This document shows positions 49,266 to 58,471 of a stretch of DNA of 64,000 nucleotides, piece after piece. The stretch lies in assembly GCF_900114015.1 (NCBI RefSeq), contig NZ_FORN01000013.1, positions 48,614-112,613 of the forward strand, given 5' to 3'. The first letter of the stretch is position 1. Each line of letters opens with the position of its first letter. The notes below the pieces were generated by a model that saw only the letters and a list, made by a program, of their open reading frames with translations, did not search any database and was not told where the DNA came from. Source of the DNA: Caulobacter sp. UNC279MFTsu5.1 (GTDB lineage: Bacteria; Pseudomonadota; Alphaproteobacteria; Caulobacterales; Caulobacteraceae). The position numbers were made by a program, and so were the translations under genes.

Positions 49266-50390
49266 CTAGGTCCGCCACCTCAGCGTCGTCGCCTCCACCG
49301 GGTTGCTGAACGGCCGGCGCTCGCGGCGGCTGGCGTGCCATTCGCGCTTGAGCTGGTGGTACCAGCGGCCCTGCTGGTCGGCGTCGCCCACCCACATCAG
49401 GGCCGGGTTGTCCCGCAGGCCCCGGGTCTGGGCCTCGACGATCCTGCCGTCCTGGCGCAGGAAAGCCCGCGCCGCCAGGCGGATCACGGGATAGAGGGCG
49501 GTGAAGGCCGGGTGGTCGGACCAGATGATCTGGTTCATCCGGGTCTTGTTCGCGTTGATCGGGGTCATGGCCGACAGGGCCAGCACCTGCTTGTCGCCGA
49601 CCTTCACATGCTCCCAGCGCAGGCCCGGCAGGCGGAAGGTGATCTCGGTCAGGGGCTCGCCGCCGAGGATGGCGTAGGCCTTGGAGTTCTTGCTTGGCTC
49701 GTGCCGCGTCATGGTGAAGCCGGCCTCGGACGGGGCGAAGGCCTTCTTCTTCTCGTGCTGGCTGGCGCTGGTGCGCCACCACCACTGCTGGTGGACGAAC
49801 GGGCCGTGGGCCGGGTCGATCAGGCCCAGCACCGCGTGGTCGATATGGATGTCGTAGTCCAGGTGGTCGACCAGCTTGGGTTTGCCGCCGACCACGCCGG
49901 GGATGGTCGGCGGCGGCTCGGGCGGCGGGCCCTCGAAGCGCGGGTCGGCCGACATCCAGATCCACACCAGGCCCTGGGCCTCGACCAGCGGATAGGTCCG
50001 GACCCGGACCTTGGAGATGTCTAGCGGGTTGTCGGCGGTCAGGGACGGGATCCTGGCGCAGGCCCCGTCGGTGCGGAACCGCCAACCGTGATAGGGGCAT
50101 TCGAGGGTCTCGCCGCCGCCCGTCTCGCCATTGGGGGCCTCGGCGCGGACCTTGCCCGCCGACAGCTTGGCGGCTCGGTGCGGGCAGACGTCGCGCAGGG
50201 CATAGACCGCCCCGGCCTTGGTGCGGCCGATCACGACCGGCTCGCCCAGATATTCGCGGCTCTCCATCCTGCCCGGCTTGAGCTCGGGCGACAGGGCCGC
50301 CACGTACCAGGCGTCCAGCACGAAGCCTTCGCCGAATTTCACGGCTTTCGAAGCCGGCCGCGCGGCCAGCCCTTGCGCGTCGTCCGCCAT
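49266..50390 (-). CDS. Rieske non-heme iron oxygenase
   Basis: 374 residues from ATG 50390. The Rieske cluster site is CPHRAAKLS and CPYHGWRF, giving two Cys and two His for [2Fe-2S]. The catalytic iron site is in DHAVLGLIDPAHGPFVHQ with Asp and two His. Aromatic-ring oxygenases and demethylases of this class need a reductase, and none is adjacent. An unusual acidic insert between the two cluster motifs contains GGGETLE. Substrate unknown. Confidence 0.9.
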   Translation of the reverse strand: MADDAQGLAARPASKAVKFGEGFVLDAWYVAALSPELKPGRMESREYLGEPVVIGRTKAGAVYALRDVCPHRAAKLSAGKVRAEAPNGETGGGETLECPYHGWRFRTDGACARIPSLTADNPLDISKVRVRTYPLVEAQGLVWIWMSADPRFEGPPPEPPPTIPGVVGGKPKLVDHLDYDIHIDHAVLGLIDPAHGPFVHQQWWWRTSASQHEKKKAFAPSEAGFTMTRHEPSKNSKAYAILGGEPLTEITFRLPGLRWEHVKVGDKQVLALSAMTPINANKTRMNQIIWSDHPAFTALYPVIRLAARAFLRQDGRIVEAQTRGLRDNPALMWVGDADQQGRWYHQLKREWHASRRERRPFSNPVEATTLRWRT

Positions 50391-50540
50391 GTTCGCCGTT
50401 CGCCCCTCAGCACGCCCCCGCGCGCCGTCCCAGAACGGCAGTAGGCCCGATCGCGAGGCCGCGGTCCCGTGAAAAGTTTGTGTCGGCCGAGAACCCCTCC
50501 CGCTGCAGGAGGAGCGCATATGGGCGCACTGTCAAAAAGC

Positions 50541-50652
50541 TGTCATCCCGGACAAGCCCGGCGAAGCCGGGCGCCGATCCGGGACCGCCGCAAGCGCTGA
50601 GCGCACGCCCCGGTCCCGGATCTTCGCGCTACGCGCTACGTCCGGGATGACA
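50541..50652. repeat. Intergenic inverted repeat, extended mobile-like copy 1
   Basis: Core TGTCATCCCGGAC...GTCCGGGATGACA (112 bp). The symmetry continues outward to CGCATATG (50515-50522) and CATATGCG (50665-50672), giving a 158-bp unit. The flank CCCAAATACGA is shared with the copy at 60439. The rest of the 313-bp gap before the Rieske start has no gene. Confidence 0.88.
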
Positions 50653-50703
50653 GTCGTATTTGGGCATATGCGATCGCCCTGTCTCTGGCTGGGAAAGGGT
50701 GCG

Positions 50704-52179
50704 TCACCGGCTCGCCGCCGTCTCCACCAGCCGCTGGTAGAACCGCACCATGCGCTCGACATTGGCCACCGAGACGTGCTCGTCGGTGCCGTGGATCATC
50801 TTGGTCGCGTCGACCGACAGCACCAGGGGCTGGAAGCGGTAGATGTCGTCGGCGATCGGACCCATGTAGCGGCTGTCGCTGGCGGCGGTCATCAGGGCCG
50901 GCGCGACCGGCGCGCGGCTCTCGTCGCCGGCCAGGGCGGCCAGGGTCCTCCAGCCCTCCGAGGTGGTCGACGAGACCTTGCTGGGCTCGTCCGGGGTCTT
51001 CACCCAGGCCAACTTGACCGGCAGCTCGCCGACCGCGTCCCTGGCCCGCGCCATCACCGCGGCCGAGGTGTCGCCGGGCGCGATGCGGTAGTTGATCCAG
51101 GCCGTGGCGTCCTGCGGCAGCACGTTCTCCTTGGGCGAGCCCTTCAGCATGGTCGGGGCGATGGTGGTGTGCAGCATGGCCGCCCCGGCCGGGGTCTTGG
51201 CGGTCTGGCTGACCAGCAGCGGCGAGAACAGCCAGGTGTTGGCCGCCGCCATCCTGATCGTGGTCGAGCTGTGCGGGGCCAGGCTCTTCAGCATGTCGGC
51301 GCCGGGGCCGGAGAACTTCATCGGGAACGGATGGTCGGCGATGGCCAGCACGGCCTTGGCCAGGGTGGTCACCCCGGTCTGGGCCGGCGGGGCCGAGGAA
51401 TGGCCGCCGACGGCGGGGGCGGTCACCGTCAGGGTGGCGTAGCCCTTCTCGGCCGTGGCGATCAGCGCCACCGGCTTCTTGGTCACCGGATGGTCCTCGA
51501 CCACCACCATGCCTTCGTCGAGCACGAACTGGGCCTCGACGCCGCGCGCCTTCAGCAGGGCCGCCGCCGCGCGCGCACCGCCGCCGCGCACCTCCTCGTC
51601 GTGGCCGCTGACCAGGATCACCGTGCGCTTGGGGACGAAGCCAGCCCTGGCCAGGCCGTCCAGGGCCTCGAACAGGGCGACCAGGCTGCCCTTGTCGTCG
51701 ATCGAGCCGCGGCCCCAGACCGCGCCGTCGGCGATCACGCCGTCGAACGGCGGGTGGGTCCAGGCGCCCTCGCTGCCGGGGGTGACCGGCACCACGTCCT
51801 GGTGGGCCATCAGCACGATCGGGGCCAGGGTCTGATCGGTTCCTCGCCAGGTGTAGACCAGGGCGTGGCCGGCCACGACCTCGCGGGCCATCACCCGGTG
51901 GGCGTCGGGATAGGTCGCTTGCAGCCAGGCGTGCAGCCTGTCCCACTCGGCCGGCTGGTCCTCGGCGGGATCCTGGTGGCTGACGGTCCGGAAGCGCACG
52001 GCCTCGCCCAGGTGGCGGGCGGCCAGGCCGGCGTCGAACGGCCGGGCGGGGGCCAGGCGGACGCTGGCGACGTCGACCACCGCCGGGGCCTTGAACGTCG
52101 CCGTCCGCGCCGCGACCACGGCGCCCACCGCCAGCACCAGGCCCGCGGCGGTCAGCGCCGCCTTGCTCTTCCAGCCCAT
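50704..52179 (-). CDS. M20 family metallopeptidase
   Basis: 491 residues from ATG 52179, where GGGGGA lies six bases upstream. An N-terminal membrane anchor (ALTAAGLVLAVGAVVAA, about residues 7-24) is followed by metal-binding MAHQDVVPV, WGRGSIDDKGS and SGHDEEVRGGG, a dimerisation domain and the C-terminal HGTDEHVSV. All M20 zinc ligands appear present. Closest by pattern to carboxypeptidase S-like exopeptidases. Probably faces the periplasm. Confidence 0.9.
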   Translation of the reverse strand: MGWKSKAALTAAGLVLAVGAVVAARTATFKAPAVVDVASVRLAPARPFDAGLAARHLGEAVRFRTVSHQDPAEDQPAEWDRLHAWLQATYPDAHRVMAREVVAGHALVYTWRGTDQTLAPIVLMAHQDVVPVTPGSEGAWTHPPFDGVIADGAVWGRGSIDDKGSLVALFEALDGLARAGFVPKRTVILVSGHDEEVRGGGARAAAALLKARGVEAQFVLDEGMVVVEDHPVTKKPVALIATAEKGYATLTVTAPAVGGHSSAPPAQTGVTTLAKAVLAIADHPFPMKFSGPGADMLKSLAPHSSTTIRMAAANTWLFSPLLVSQTAKTPAGAAMLHTTIAPTMLKGSPKENVLPQDATAWINYRIAPGDTSAAVMARARDAVGELPVKLAWVKTPDEPSKVSSTTSEGWRTLAALAGDESRAPVAPALMTAASDSRYMGPIADDIYRFQPLVLSVDATKMIHGTDEHVSVANVERMVRFYQRLVETAASR

Positions 52180-52337
52180 AGCCATTCCCCCGAACGTTTG
52201 TTTGGGCGCGACTGTGCGACGGGTCGCGGGCCGTGCCAACCGGCAAGTTCGGGGGAGCGCCGCGCATCGCCCGTTTGCCTTGCGACCCCGGCTCGCGCAT
52301 AGGCTGGCCGGACGAGTGCGGAGTTTCGAGAAGCGGC

Positions 52338-53303
52338 ATGAGCGTCCTGGTTCTTGGGGGGACGGGTTTCATCGGCGGCCCCCTGGCCGCGCGGCTGCTG
52401 GCCGGCGGCGTCGAGACGGCGGTCGCCCATCACGGGACGCGCCCGGTCGCGGCCGGGGCGAGGTCGGTGGTGCTGGACCGCCGCGACCCGGCGGCGGTGC
52501 TGGCCGCCGTGCGCGCGCTGGGCGCCGACACGGTGGTCGATCTGATCGCCTACACCCAGGCCGACACCCTGCCGCTGCTCGACGCCCTGTCCGGCCGGAT
52601 CGCCCGCTACGTGCTGGTCAGCTCGGTCGACGTCTACCGCAACTACGAGGGCCTGCACCGCAAGGGCCGGCCGACGCCGATCTGGGACCGGCTGACCGAG
52701 GACGCGGAACTGCGCGCCAGCCGCTTCCCCTACCGCCTGGCCCGGCCCCGCCCAGCCGGCGACCCGCAGGCCTGGATGGACGACTACGACAAGATCCCTC
52801 TTGAAGAGGCGGCGCGGGCCGCCCGTGGGTTCGAGGCGACCATCCTGCGCCTGCCGATGGTCTTCGGGCCCGGCGACCGCCAGCGGCGGTTCTCGTGGGC
52901 GATCCGGCCGATGGCCCAGGGCCGGCCGCGCCTGGTGATCCCCCATCCATGGGCCAGCTGGCGGGCGACCTTCGGCTATGTCGAGGACGTGGCGGCGGGG
53001 ATCGCCCTGGCCGCCGTCCACCCCCGGGCCGGCGGCGAGACTTTCAACCTGGGCCGCGCCAACACCCCGACCAACCTGGCCTGGGCGGCGACCTTCGCCG
53101 AGCACCTGAACTGGCCCGGCGACGTCCAGCTGGCCCACCCCGACGTGGCGCGCGGCGCTCTGGCCAAGGCGGTCTCGGGCCTGGACCTCGGCTACCCGCT
53201 GTTCGTCGACAACGCCCGGATCCGCCGGCGCCTGGGCTATGCCGAGGTCACCGACTTCGAGGAAGCCCTGGCCCGGACGGTGGCGGACGAGATGGGGCGG
53301 TGA
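52338..53303 (+). CDS. NAD-dependent epimerase/dehydratase family protein
   Basis: 321 residues. Extended short-chain dehydrogenase: SVLVLGGTGFIGGPLAAR (nucleotide fold), VLVSSVDVYRNYEG (Ser of the active site) and a YDKIPLEEA segment that holds a Tyr and Lys in place of a perfect YxxxK. Substrate unknown. Single gene, divergent from the M20 gene; the fusion gene follows 85 bases later. Confidence 0.82.
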   Translation: MSVLVLGGTGFIGGPLAARLLAGGVETAVAHHGTRPVAAGARSVVLDRRDPAAVLAAVRALGADTVVDLIAYTQADTLPLLDALSGRIARYVLVSSVDVYRNYEGLHRKGRPTPIWDRLTEDAELRASRFPYRLARPRPAGDPQAWMDDYDKIPLEEAARAARGFEATILRLPMVFGPGDRQRRFSWAIRPMAQGRPRLVIPHPWASWRATFGYVEDVAAGIALAAVHPRAGGETFNLGRANTPTNLAWAATFAEHLNWPGDVQLAHPDVARGALAKAVSGLDLGYPLFVDNARIRRRLGYAEVTDFEEALARTVADEMGR

Positions 53304-53388
53304 CGCCCTGTGCGGCGCCAGCCTGATCGGTCCGATGGTCAGGGTCAATTCAGTTGCGGCGAGGGTCTCCCGCCCTTAGGTTGAGCGT

Positions 53389-56300
53389 GTGGGGCGCGTC
53401 GATCCGTCTGGTTTGCGAGAGGCCGCGAGGTCCGGGGCGCGCGCGGCGCGGACCAGCGCATGGCGCGTGATCCACGTCGCCCTGTTCGAGATCGGCCGGC
53501 AGACCCGCCAGCCCCTGTTCTGGGCGGCCGGAGCGCTGTTCTTCGCCTTCGCCCTGATGCTGATGTCGATGCACGGGCTCCTGGGCTCGGCCGTCACCTC
53601 GCGCAACGCCCCGTCGGAGCTGTCCAAGGCCGTCGTCATCCTCAGCATCTTCTACCTGGCGGTGATCGTGGCCATGGCGGGCGACGCCGCCTTGCGCGAC
53701 GCCCGCAGCGGCTTCGAGCCCATCCTGCGCGCCACGCCGGTGCGGCGGTTCGAACACCTGCTGGGCCGCTGGATCGGCGCGCAGGTCGCGGCCAACCTGG
53801 CCTTCCTGATCGGTCTGTCCGGCCTGGCGGCCGGCGTGTTCGCGCCCTGGGTCGACAAGGCCGCCGTCGGTCCGTTCAATGGGGTCCAGACCCTGGTGGT
53901 GGTCGTCGTCGTGGCGATTCCGACCGTGACGGCCCTGACCTCGCTGTGCTTCGCCCTGGCGGCCGGCTTGCGTTCGGTCGCGGCGGTCTATGTGACGGTG
54001 ATCGTGCTGTGGGTGCTCGCCCTGCAGGCCGTCAGCCTGTCGCAGCAACTGCACGGATGGCCGTTCACCGCCGTCGCCCTGTTCGAGCCGTTCGGCCTGA
54101 TCGCCCTGCGCGCCGATCTCGGCGACCTGGATCCCGTCGTGCAGGCCATGGCGGCCGTGAGATCGGGCGGCTACCTGATCGGCAACCGTCTGGCCTGGGC
54201 CGCACTGTCGGCCGGGCTGGTCGGCTTGGCCCTGTTGTTCGAGCGCGTCGACGACATCGCCCGGCTGCGGCGCTCGCCCGCCGCGACCTCGCCAATGACC
54301 GCGCCGCTGGCTTGGCCGCGGGTCGCGCCTCGGTTCGACGCGGGAGCGCGGCTGATCCAGCTCCGCGCCCGTCTCGCCTGGGAGCTGCGGATGCTGCTGC
54401 GCAGTCCATCCCTGCTGATCCTGTTGGCGCTGTCGGCCGCGCTGTCGGTCTGGAGCCTGTGGAGCGCGGGTGAGATCAACGAGGTCCCGGCCTTGCCGGC
54501 CACCCGCATCCTGGCGGCCGATCTGAGCAAGTGGTTCACCATGATGGGGCTGATCACCTGCACCTTCTATGCCGGCGAGCTCGTCTGGCGCGACCGGGAC
54601 CTTCAGGCCGGCGAGATGATCGACGTGTCGCCGGTTCCCGACGCCTGGCTGATGGCGGCCAAGCTGCTGGCCATGGGCGTGGTGGTGCTGCTGCTCGGCG
54701 CGACGGGCGTGCTGTCGGCGATCGCCGTGCAGGTGGCCAAGGGCTATTTTGACGGCCATCCCGGTCTCTATTTGTCGATGATGGTGCTGCCGATCGGCGG
54801 AGCCTTGATGGTGCTGGTCGCCGGTTCGGTGGCGGCGGCGGCGCTCTCGCCCAATCGCTATGTCGCCTGGGGCGTGGCGGGCGTGGTGATCGGCGCCGCG
54901 TTCGTCACATCCAGCTACGGCGTCGATCATCCGTTGCTGGTGCTCCTGGCGGGGCCTTCGAACAGCCTGTCCGAGATGAACACGGCCGGCGACGGGACCC
55001 ACGCCGGCGACTGGATCAATCTCTACTGGTCGCTGTGGATGGGCCTGGCGCTGCTGGCCGCCTGGCTGATCTGGCCGCGCGGCCGGCCAGCGCCGTGGCG
55101 GGCGCGCCGCGACCAGGCCCTGCGCCGTCTGCGCGGCCCGGGCGGCTGGATCGCGGGCGGCCTGGCGGCGGCCCTGCTGGCGGTCGGCGGGTTTGTCTTC
55201 CTGAACGTCAATGTCTGGAATCACTACACCACCAAGCAACAGGCCGAGGCCGACAGGGCCGATTGGGAACGCGCGGCGCGGCCCTATATCGGCCTGCCCG
55301 AGCCCGTGATCGTCGCGGTGAACCTGCGCGTGGACATTCGGCCGCGTCGCCCCAGCCTGATCGCCACCGGGACCTATCTGATCGAGAACCGTACGGGCCA
55401 GGCGCTGAAGACGATCCATGTCGACATGCCGGGAGGGCTGGATCGGTGGACCCTCGATGTCGACGGCGCGACCCAGGTGTCCAACCCCTACGACCTGGCG
55501 GTGCTGCGCCTGGACCGGCCCATGGCGCCGGGCGAGCGGCGGCGTCTGCGGTTCCGGTCGGAGATCACGCCGCGCGGCTTCGGCGACGACGGCGGCCAGA
55601 CCGCCATCGTCGAGAACGGGACCTTTCTGCAGAGCTGGCTCTTCGCCCCCAGCCTGGGCGTGCGGACCCAGGGATTCCTGACCGACGCGGACGCCCGTCG
55701 CCGTCAACGCCTTCCGGCCGAACGCGCCGAGTTCGAGCCTTCCGACCCGCGCGCCCCCCGCCGCAACGACGTCCACGCCGACTGGGCGACGGCGGACATC
55801 ACCGTCGTCACCGACGCCGACCAGACGCCGATCGCGCCGGGGCGCCTGGTGTCCACCAGCGTGGCGGGCGGGCGGCGCACGGCCCGGTTCGTCTCGGACC
55901 GGCCGATCCTGACGGCCTTCTCGATCCAGTCGGCGCGCTACGCCGTGCGCCGCGTCCAGCACGGCGGGGTGGCCGTCGCGGTCTATTATCACCCGGGCCA
56001 CCAGACCAATGTCGAGCGGATGATCAAGGCGGTCGAGGGCGGCCTGGACGTCTACCAGGCGCAGTTCGGACCCTATCAGTTCGACTATCTGCGGATCGTC
56101 GAGTTCCCGGCCTATGGCGACTACGCCCAGGCCTTCGCGGGCACGATCCCATTTTCCGAGAACATCGGCTTCGTCGCCGACATGCGCGATCCCAGCCACT
56201 TCGACTATGTGACCAACGTCACCCTGCACGAGCTGGCCCACCAGTGGTGGGCGCACCAGGTGATCGGGGCCGACGCCAAGGGCGCGCGGCTGCTGTCGGA

Positions 56301-56832
56301 GGGCCTGGCCGAGTACAGCGCCTTCATGGCCCAAAGTCGGCTGCAGGGGGAGCTTATGGCCAACAAGGGCCTGTGGAACGAGTACAGGCTCTATCAGCAG
56401 GGCGTCGCCCAGCGCACCGGCCCCGAGCAGTCGCTGGCGCGGGTCACGGACCAGAATTTCGTCGCCTACTACCGTTCGGCCCTGGTGCTGGAGAGCGTGC
56501 GCGACATGATGGGCGAGGCGGCCTTGCACGAGGCCCTGCGCGAGTTTCTCGCCGCCCACCGCTTCAAGGGCGCGCCCTATGCGACCAGCGAAGACCTGAT
56601 GGCCACGCTCCGCCGCCATTGCTCGGCCAAGACGTGGAGGCAGGTCGAGCCCCTGTTCCGGGCCAACGGCTCCATCCCGCTCACCTTCTATGGCGGGCTG
56701 GGCGAGGCCGTGGCGGCGATCAAGAGCCAGGCGCCCACGGCCAAGGTGACCGCCGGCAAGCCTGCCGACGCCAAGCCGCGTGGACCAGGAACAGGGCCGC
56801 GGACCACGGCCGCCCCTACCGCCCCTCGCTGA
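53389..56832 (+). CDS. ABC-2 permease fused to M1 metallopeptidase
   Basis: 1147 residues. The first 640 are membrane domain: about twelve helices in two similar halves (ARTSAWRVIHVALFEIGRQT and RLIQLRARLAWELRMLLRS start each half), as in ABC-2 transporter permeases. From about 660 an M1 aminopeptidase-like region follows, with HELAHQWWAHQ (about 947) and LLSEGLAEY as the HExxH...E zinc site. The GAMEN exopeptidase motif reads IPFSEN instead. The start is GTG 53389 or perhaps 53467. No ABC ATPase is adjacent. The last 17 bases overlap the convergent ccr stop region. Confidence 0.88.
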   Translation: MGRVDPSGLREAARSGARAARTSAWRVIHVALFEIGRQTRQPLFWAAGALFFAFALMLMSMHGLLGSAVTSRNAPSELSKAVVILSIFYLAVIVAMAGDAALRDARSGFEPILRATPVRRFEHLLGRWIGAQVAANLAFLIGLSGLAAGVFAPWVDKAAVGPFNGVQTLVVVVVVAIPTVTALTSLCFALAAGLRSVAAVYVTVIVLWVLALQAVSLSQQLHGWPFTAVALFEPFGLIALRADLGDLDPVVQAMAAVRSGGYLIGNRLAWAALSAGLVGLALLFERVDDIARLRRSPAATSPMTAPLAWPRVAPRFDAGARLIQLRARLAWELRMLLRSPSLLILLALSAALSVWSLWSAGEINEVPALPATRILAADLSKWFTMMGLITCTFYAGELVWRDRDLQAGEMIDVSPVPDAWLMAAKLLAMGVVVLLLGATGVLSAIAVQVAKGYFDGHPGLYLSMMVLPIGGALMVLVAGSVAAAALSPNRYVAWGVAGVVIGAAFVTSSYGVDHPLLVLLAGPSNSLSEMNTAGDGTHAGDWINLYWSLWMGLALLAAWLIWPRGRPAPWRARRDQALRRLRGPGGWIAGGLAAALLAVGGFVFLNVNVWNHYTTKQQAEADRADWERAARPYIGLPEPVIVAVNLRVDIRPRRPSLIATGTYLIENRTGQALKTIHVDMPGGLDRWTLDVDGATQVSNPYDLAVLRLDRPMAPGERRRLRFRSEITPRGFGDDGGQTAIVENGTFLQSWLFAPSLGVRTQGFLTDADARRRQRLPAERAEFEPSDPRAPRRNDVHADWATADITVVTDADQTPIAPGRLVSTSVAGGRRTARFVSDRPILTAFSIQSARYAVRRVQHGGVAVAVYYHPGHQTNVERMIKAVEGGLDVYQAQFGPYQFDYLRIVEFPAYGDYAQAFAGTIPFSENIGFVADMRDPSHFDYVTNVTLHELAHQWWAHQVIGADAKGARLLSEGLAEYSAFMAQSRLQGELMANKGLWNEYRLYQQGVAQRTGPEQSLARVTDQNFVAYYRSALVLESVRDMMGEAALHEALREFLAAHRFKGAPYATSEDLMATLRRHCSAKTWRQVEPLFRANGSIPLTFYGGLGEAVAAIKSQAPTAKVTAGKPADAKPRGPGTGPRTTAAPTAPR

Positions 56833-58102
56833 GCTCCACCACCTGGTCGAACGTCCGCAGGCCCGGCCGCTGGGCGCTGACTAGCACCGCCATGTTCCCC
56901 GGCAGGTGCTGGTTGGCCAGCATCTTCTCGTGGGCGGCGGGGATGTCGGTCCAGGGGAAGACCTCCGACAGACAGGGGTCCACCCGGCGGTCGATGACCA
57001 GCTGGTTGGCGGCGCTGGCCTGCATCAGGTTGGCGAAGTGGCTGCCCTGGACGCGCTTCTGACGCATCCACAGGAAGCGGGCGTCCATCGTCAGGTTGAA
57101 GCCGCTGGTGCCGGCGCAGATGGCGACCATGCCGCCGCGCTTGACCACGAACACGCTGACCGGGAAGGTCGACTCGCCCGGATGCTCGAACACCAGGTCG
57201 ACGTCGCGGTTGCCGGTGACCTGCCAGATGGCTTTGCCGAACTTGCGGCTTTCCTTCATGTAGTCGGCGAACTCGGGGCCGTTGACCTTGGGCAGCTGGC
57301 CCCAGCAGTTGAATTCCTTGCGGTTCAGCACCGCCTTGGCGCCCATGCTCCGCACGAAGTCGATCTTGTCGTCGTCGCTGACCACGCCGATGGCGTTGGC
57401 CCCGACCACGGCGGCCAGCTGCACGGCGAAGACGCCGAGGCCCCCCGAGGCGCCCCAGACCAGCACGTTCTGGCCGGGCTTCAGCTCGTGCGGCTTGTGG
57501 CCGAACAGCATGCGGTAGGCGGTGGCCAGGGTCAGGGTGTAGCAGGCGGCCTCTTCCCAGGTCAGGTGGCGGGGGCGCGACATCAGCTGGCGCGACTGCA
57601 CCCGGCAGAACTGGGCGAAGCTGCCGTCCGGGGTTTCGTAGCCCCAGATCCGCTGGCTGGCCGAGAACATCGGGTCGCCGCCGTTGCACTCCTCGTCGTC
57701 GCCGTCATCCTGGTTGCAGTGGATGACCACCTCGTCGCCCAGCTTCCAGCGCTTGACCTTGGCGCCCACCTTCCAGACGATCCCGGACGCGTCGGACCCG
57801 GCCACGTGGTAGGGCTGCTTGTGGACGTCCAGCACGCTGACCGGCTCGCCCAAGGCGGCCCAGACGCCGTTGTAGTTGACGCCGGCGGCCATCACCAGGA
57901 CCAGAACCTCGTCCTCGCCGATCTCCCAGGTGGGCACCACCTCGACCTGCATGGCGTCGGACGGCTTGCCGTGGCGGTCCTGGCGGATGGCCCAGGCGTA
58001 CATGGTCTTGGGCACGTGGAAGGCCGGCGGGATCTCGCCGATCTCGTAAAGGTCCTTCAGCTCGGGCCTGTCCCCGGCCGTGTCCGGCGTGTCGGTGCTC
58101 AT
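56816..58102 (-). CDS. ccr: Crotonyl-CoA carboxylase/reductase
   Basis: 428 residues from ATG 58102, preceded by GGGGAGCGAG. Medium-chain dehydrogenase-like fold with GVNYNGVWAALGEPV, VWGASGGLGVFAVQLAAVVG (NADPH site), NCWGQLPKVNGPEF and VFEHPGESTFPVSVFV. These long conserved blocks separate Ccr from ordinary enoyl reductases. It reductively carboxylates crotonyl-CoA to ethylmalonyl-CoA, the committed step of the ethylmalonyl-CoA pathway for acetate and PHB carbon. A PhaR-like palindrome (58288-58302) lies upstream. Confidence 0.95.
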   Translation of the reverse strand: MSTDTPDTAGDRPELKDLYEIGEIPPAFHVPKTMYAWAIRQDRHGKPSDAMQVEVVPTWEIGEDEVLVLVMAAGVNYNGVWAALGEPVSVLDVHKQPYHVAGSDASGIVWKVGAKVKRWKLGDEVVIHCNQDDGDDEECNGGDPMFSASQRIWGYETPDGSFAQFCRVQSRQLMSRPRHLTWEEAACYTLTLATAYRMLFGHKPHELKPGQNVLVWGASGGLGVFAVQLAAVVGANAIGVVSDDDKIDFVRSMGAKAVLNRKEFNCWGQLPKVNGPEFADYMKESRKFGKAIWQVTGNRDVDLVFEHPGESTFPVSVFVVKRGGMVAICAGTSGFNLTMDARFLWMRQKRVQGSHFANLMQASAANQLVIDRRVDPCLSEVFPWTDIPAAHEKMLANQHLPGNMAVLVSAQRPGLRTFDQVVELSEGR

Positions 58103-58287
58103 CTCGCTCCCCGGTCTCTTCGGCGCTGCAACACAAACGCCCGAACGGCTTCCTGCGCTCCGTGGCTCGTTCCGCCGGGGGGTGAAAACCCGGCGTCGAT
58201 CCATCGTTCTGCGCTCCGGGGCGGTGGTCTTTCGTCCCGCAGCCGGCCTAGGCTGTGACAAGCGTTTGACTCTGGCAAGGGGGAATC

Positions 58288-58302
58288 TGCTGCGGCGCAG
58301 CA
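58288..58302. promoter_or_regulatory. Palindrome TGCTGC-GGC-GCAGCA in the ccr divergent promoter
   Basis: Perfect 6-bp arms with a three-base spacer, 185 bases before ccr. It contains CTGC-N3-GCAG, the form described for the PHB regulator PhaR in related alphaproteobacteria. TTGACT at 58266 may be a promoter element it overlaps. A near copy occurs at 62756. Confidence 0.5.
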
Positions 58303-58333
58303 TGGTTGCACGTGAAACGACCGTTCTTTTCAT

Positions 58334-58464
58334 TCCGCTCATTCCGGCGAATGCCGGGACCCAGATGGAAAGCCGGTATGGTGGTCGCCAAGCGCTCGGC
58401 GCGCTTCCCCAATCAGCCTCCCAGCTTTGGGATCCGGGTCCCGGCATTCACCGGGATGAGCGGA
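58334..58464. repeat. Intergenic long inverted repeat (TCCGCTCATTCCGG family)
   Basis: Arms of 29 bases (58334-58362 and 58436-58464) pair at 27 positions. The right arm ends within the GGAGGAAGG that serves the next gene, so the element sits flush against the crotonase start. Confidence 0.88.
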
Positions 58465-58471
58465 GGAAGGA

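Noticed and set aside
50518..50600. Short ORF with a good ribosome binding site at the repeat (MGALSKSCHPGQ...)
   Set aside because: It reads through the inverted repeat and similar CHPG peptides arise from every copy of this element, so it is a repeat artefact.
53350..56619. 1089-residue open frame on the minus strand over the permease/peptidase fusion
   Set aside because: Composition is Gly/Arg/Gln-rich with no motifs, while the plus strand encodes intact helices and a zinc site.
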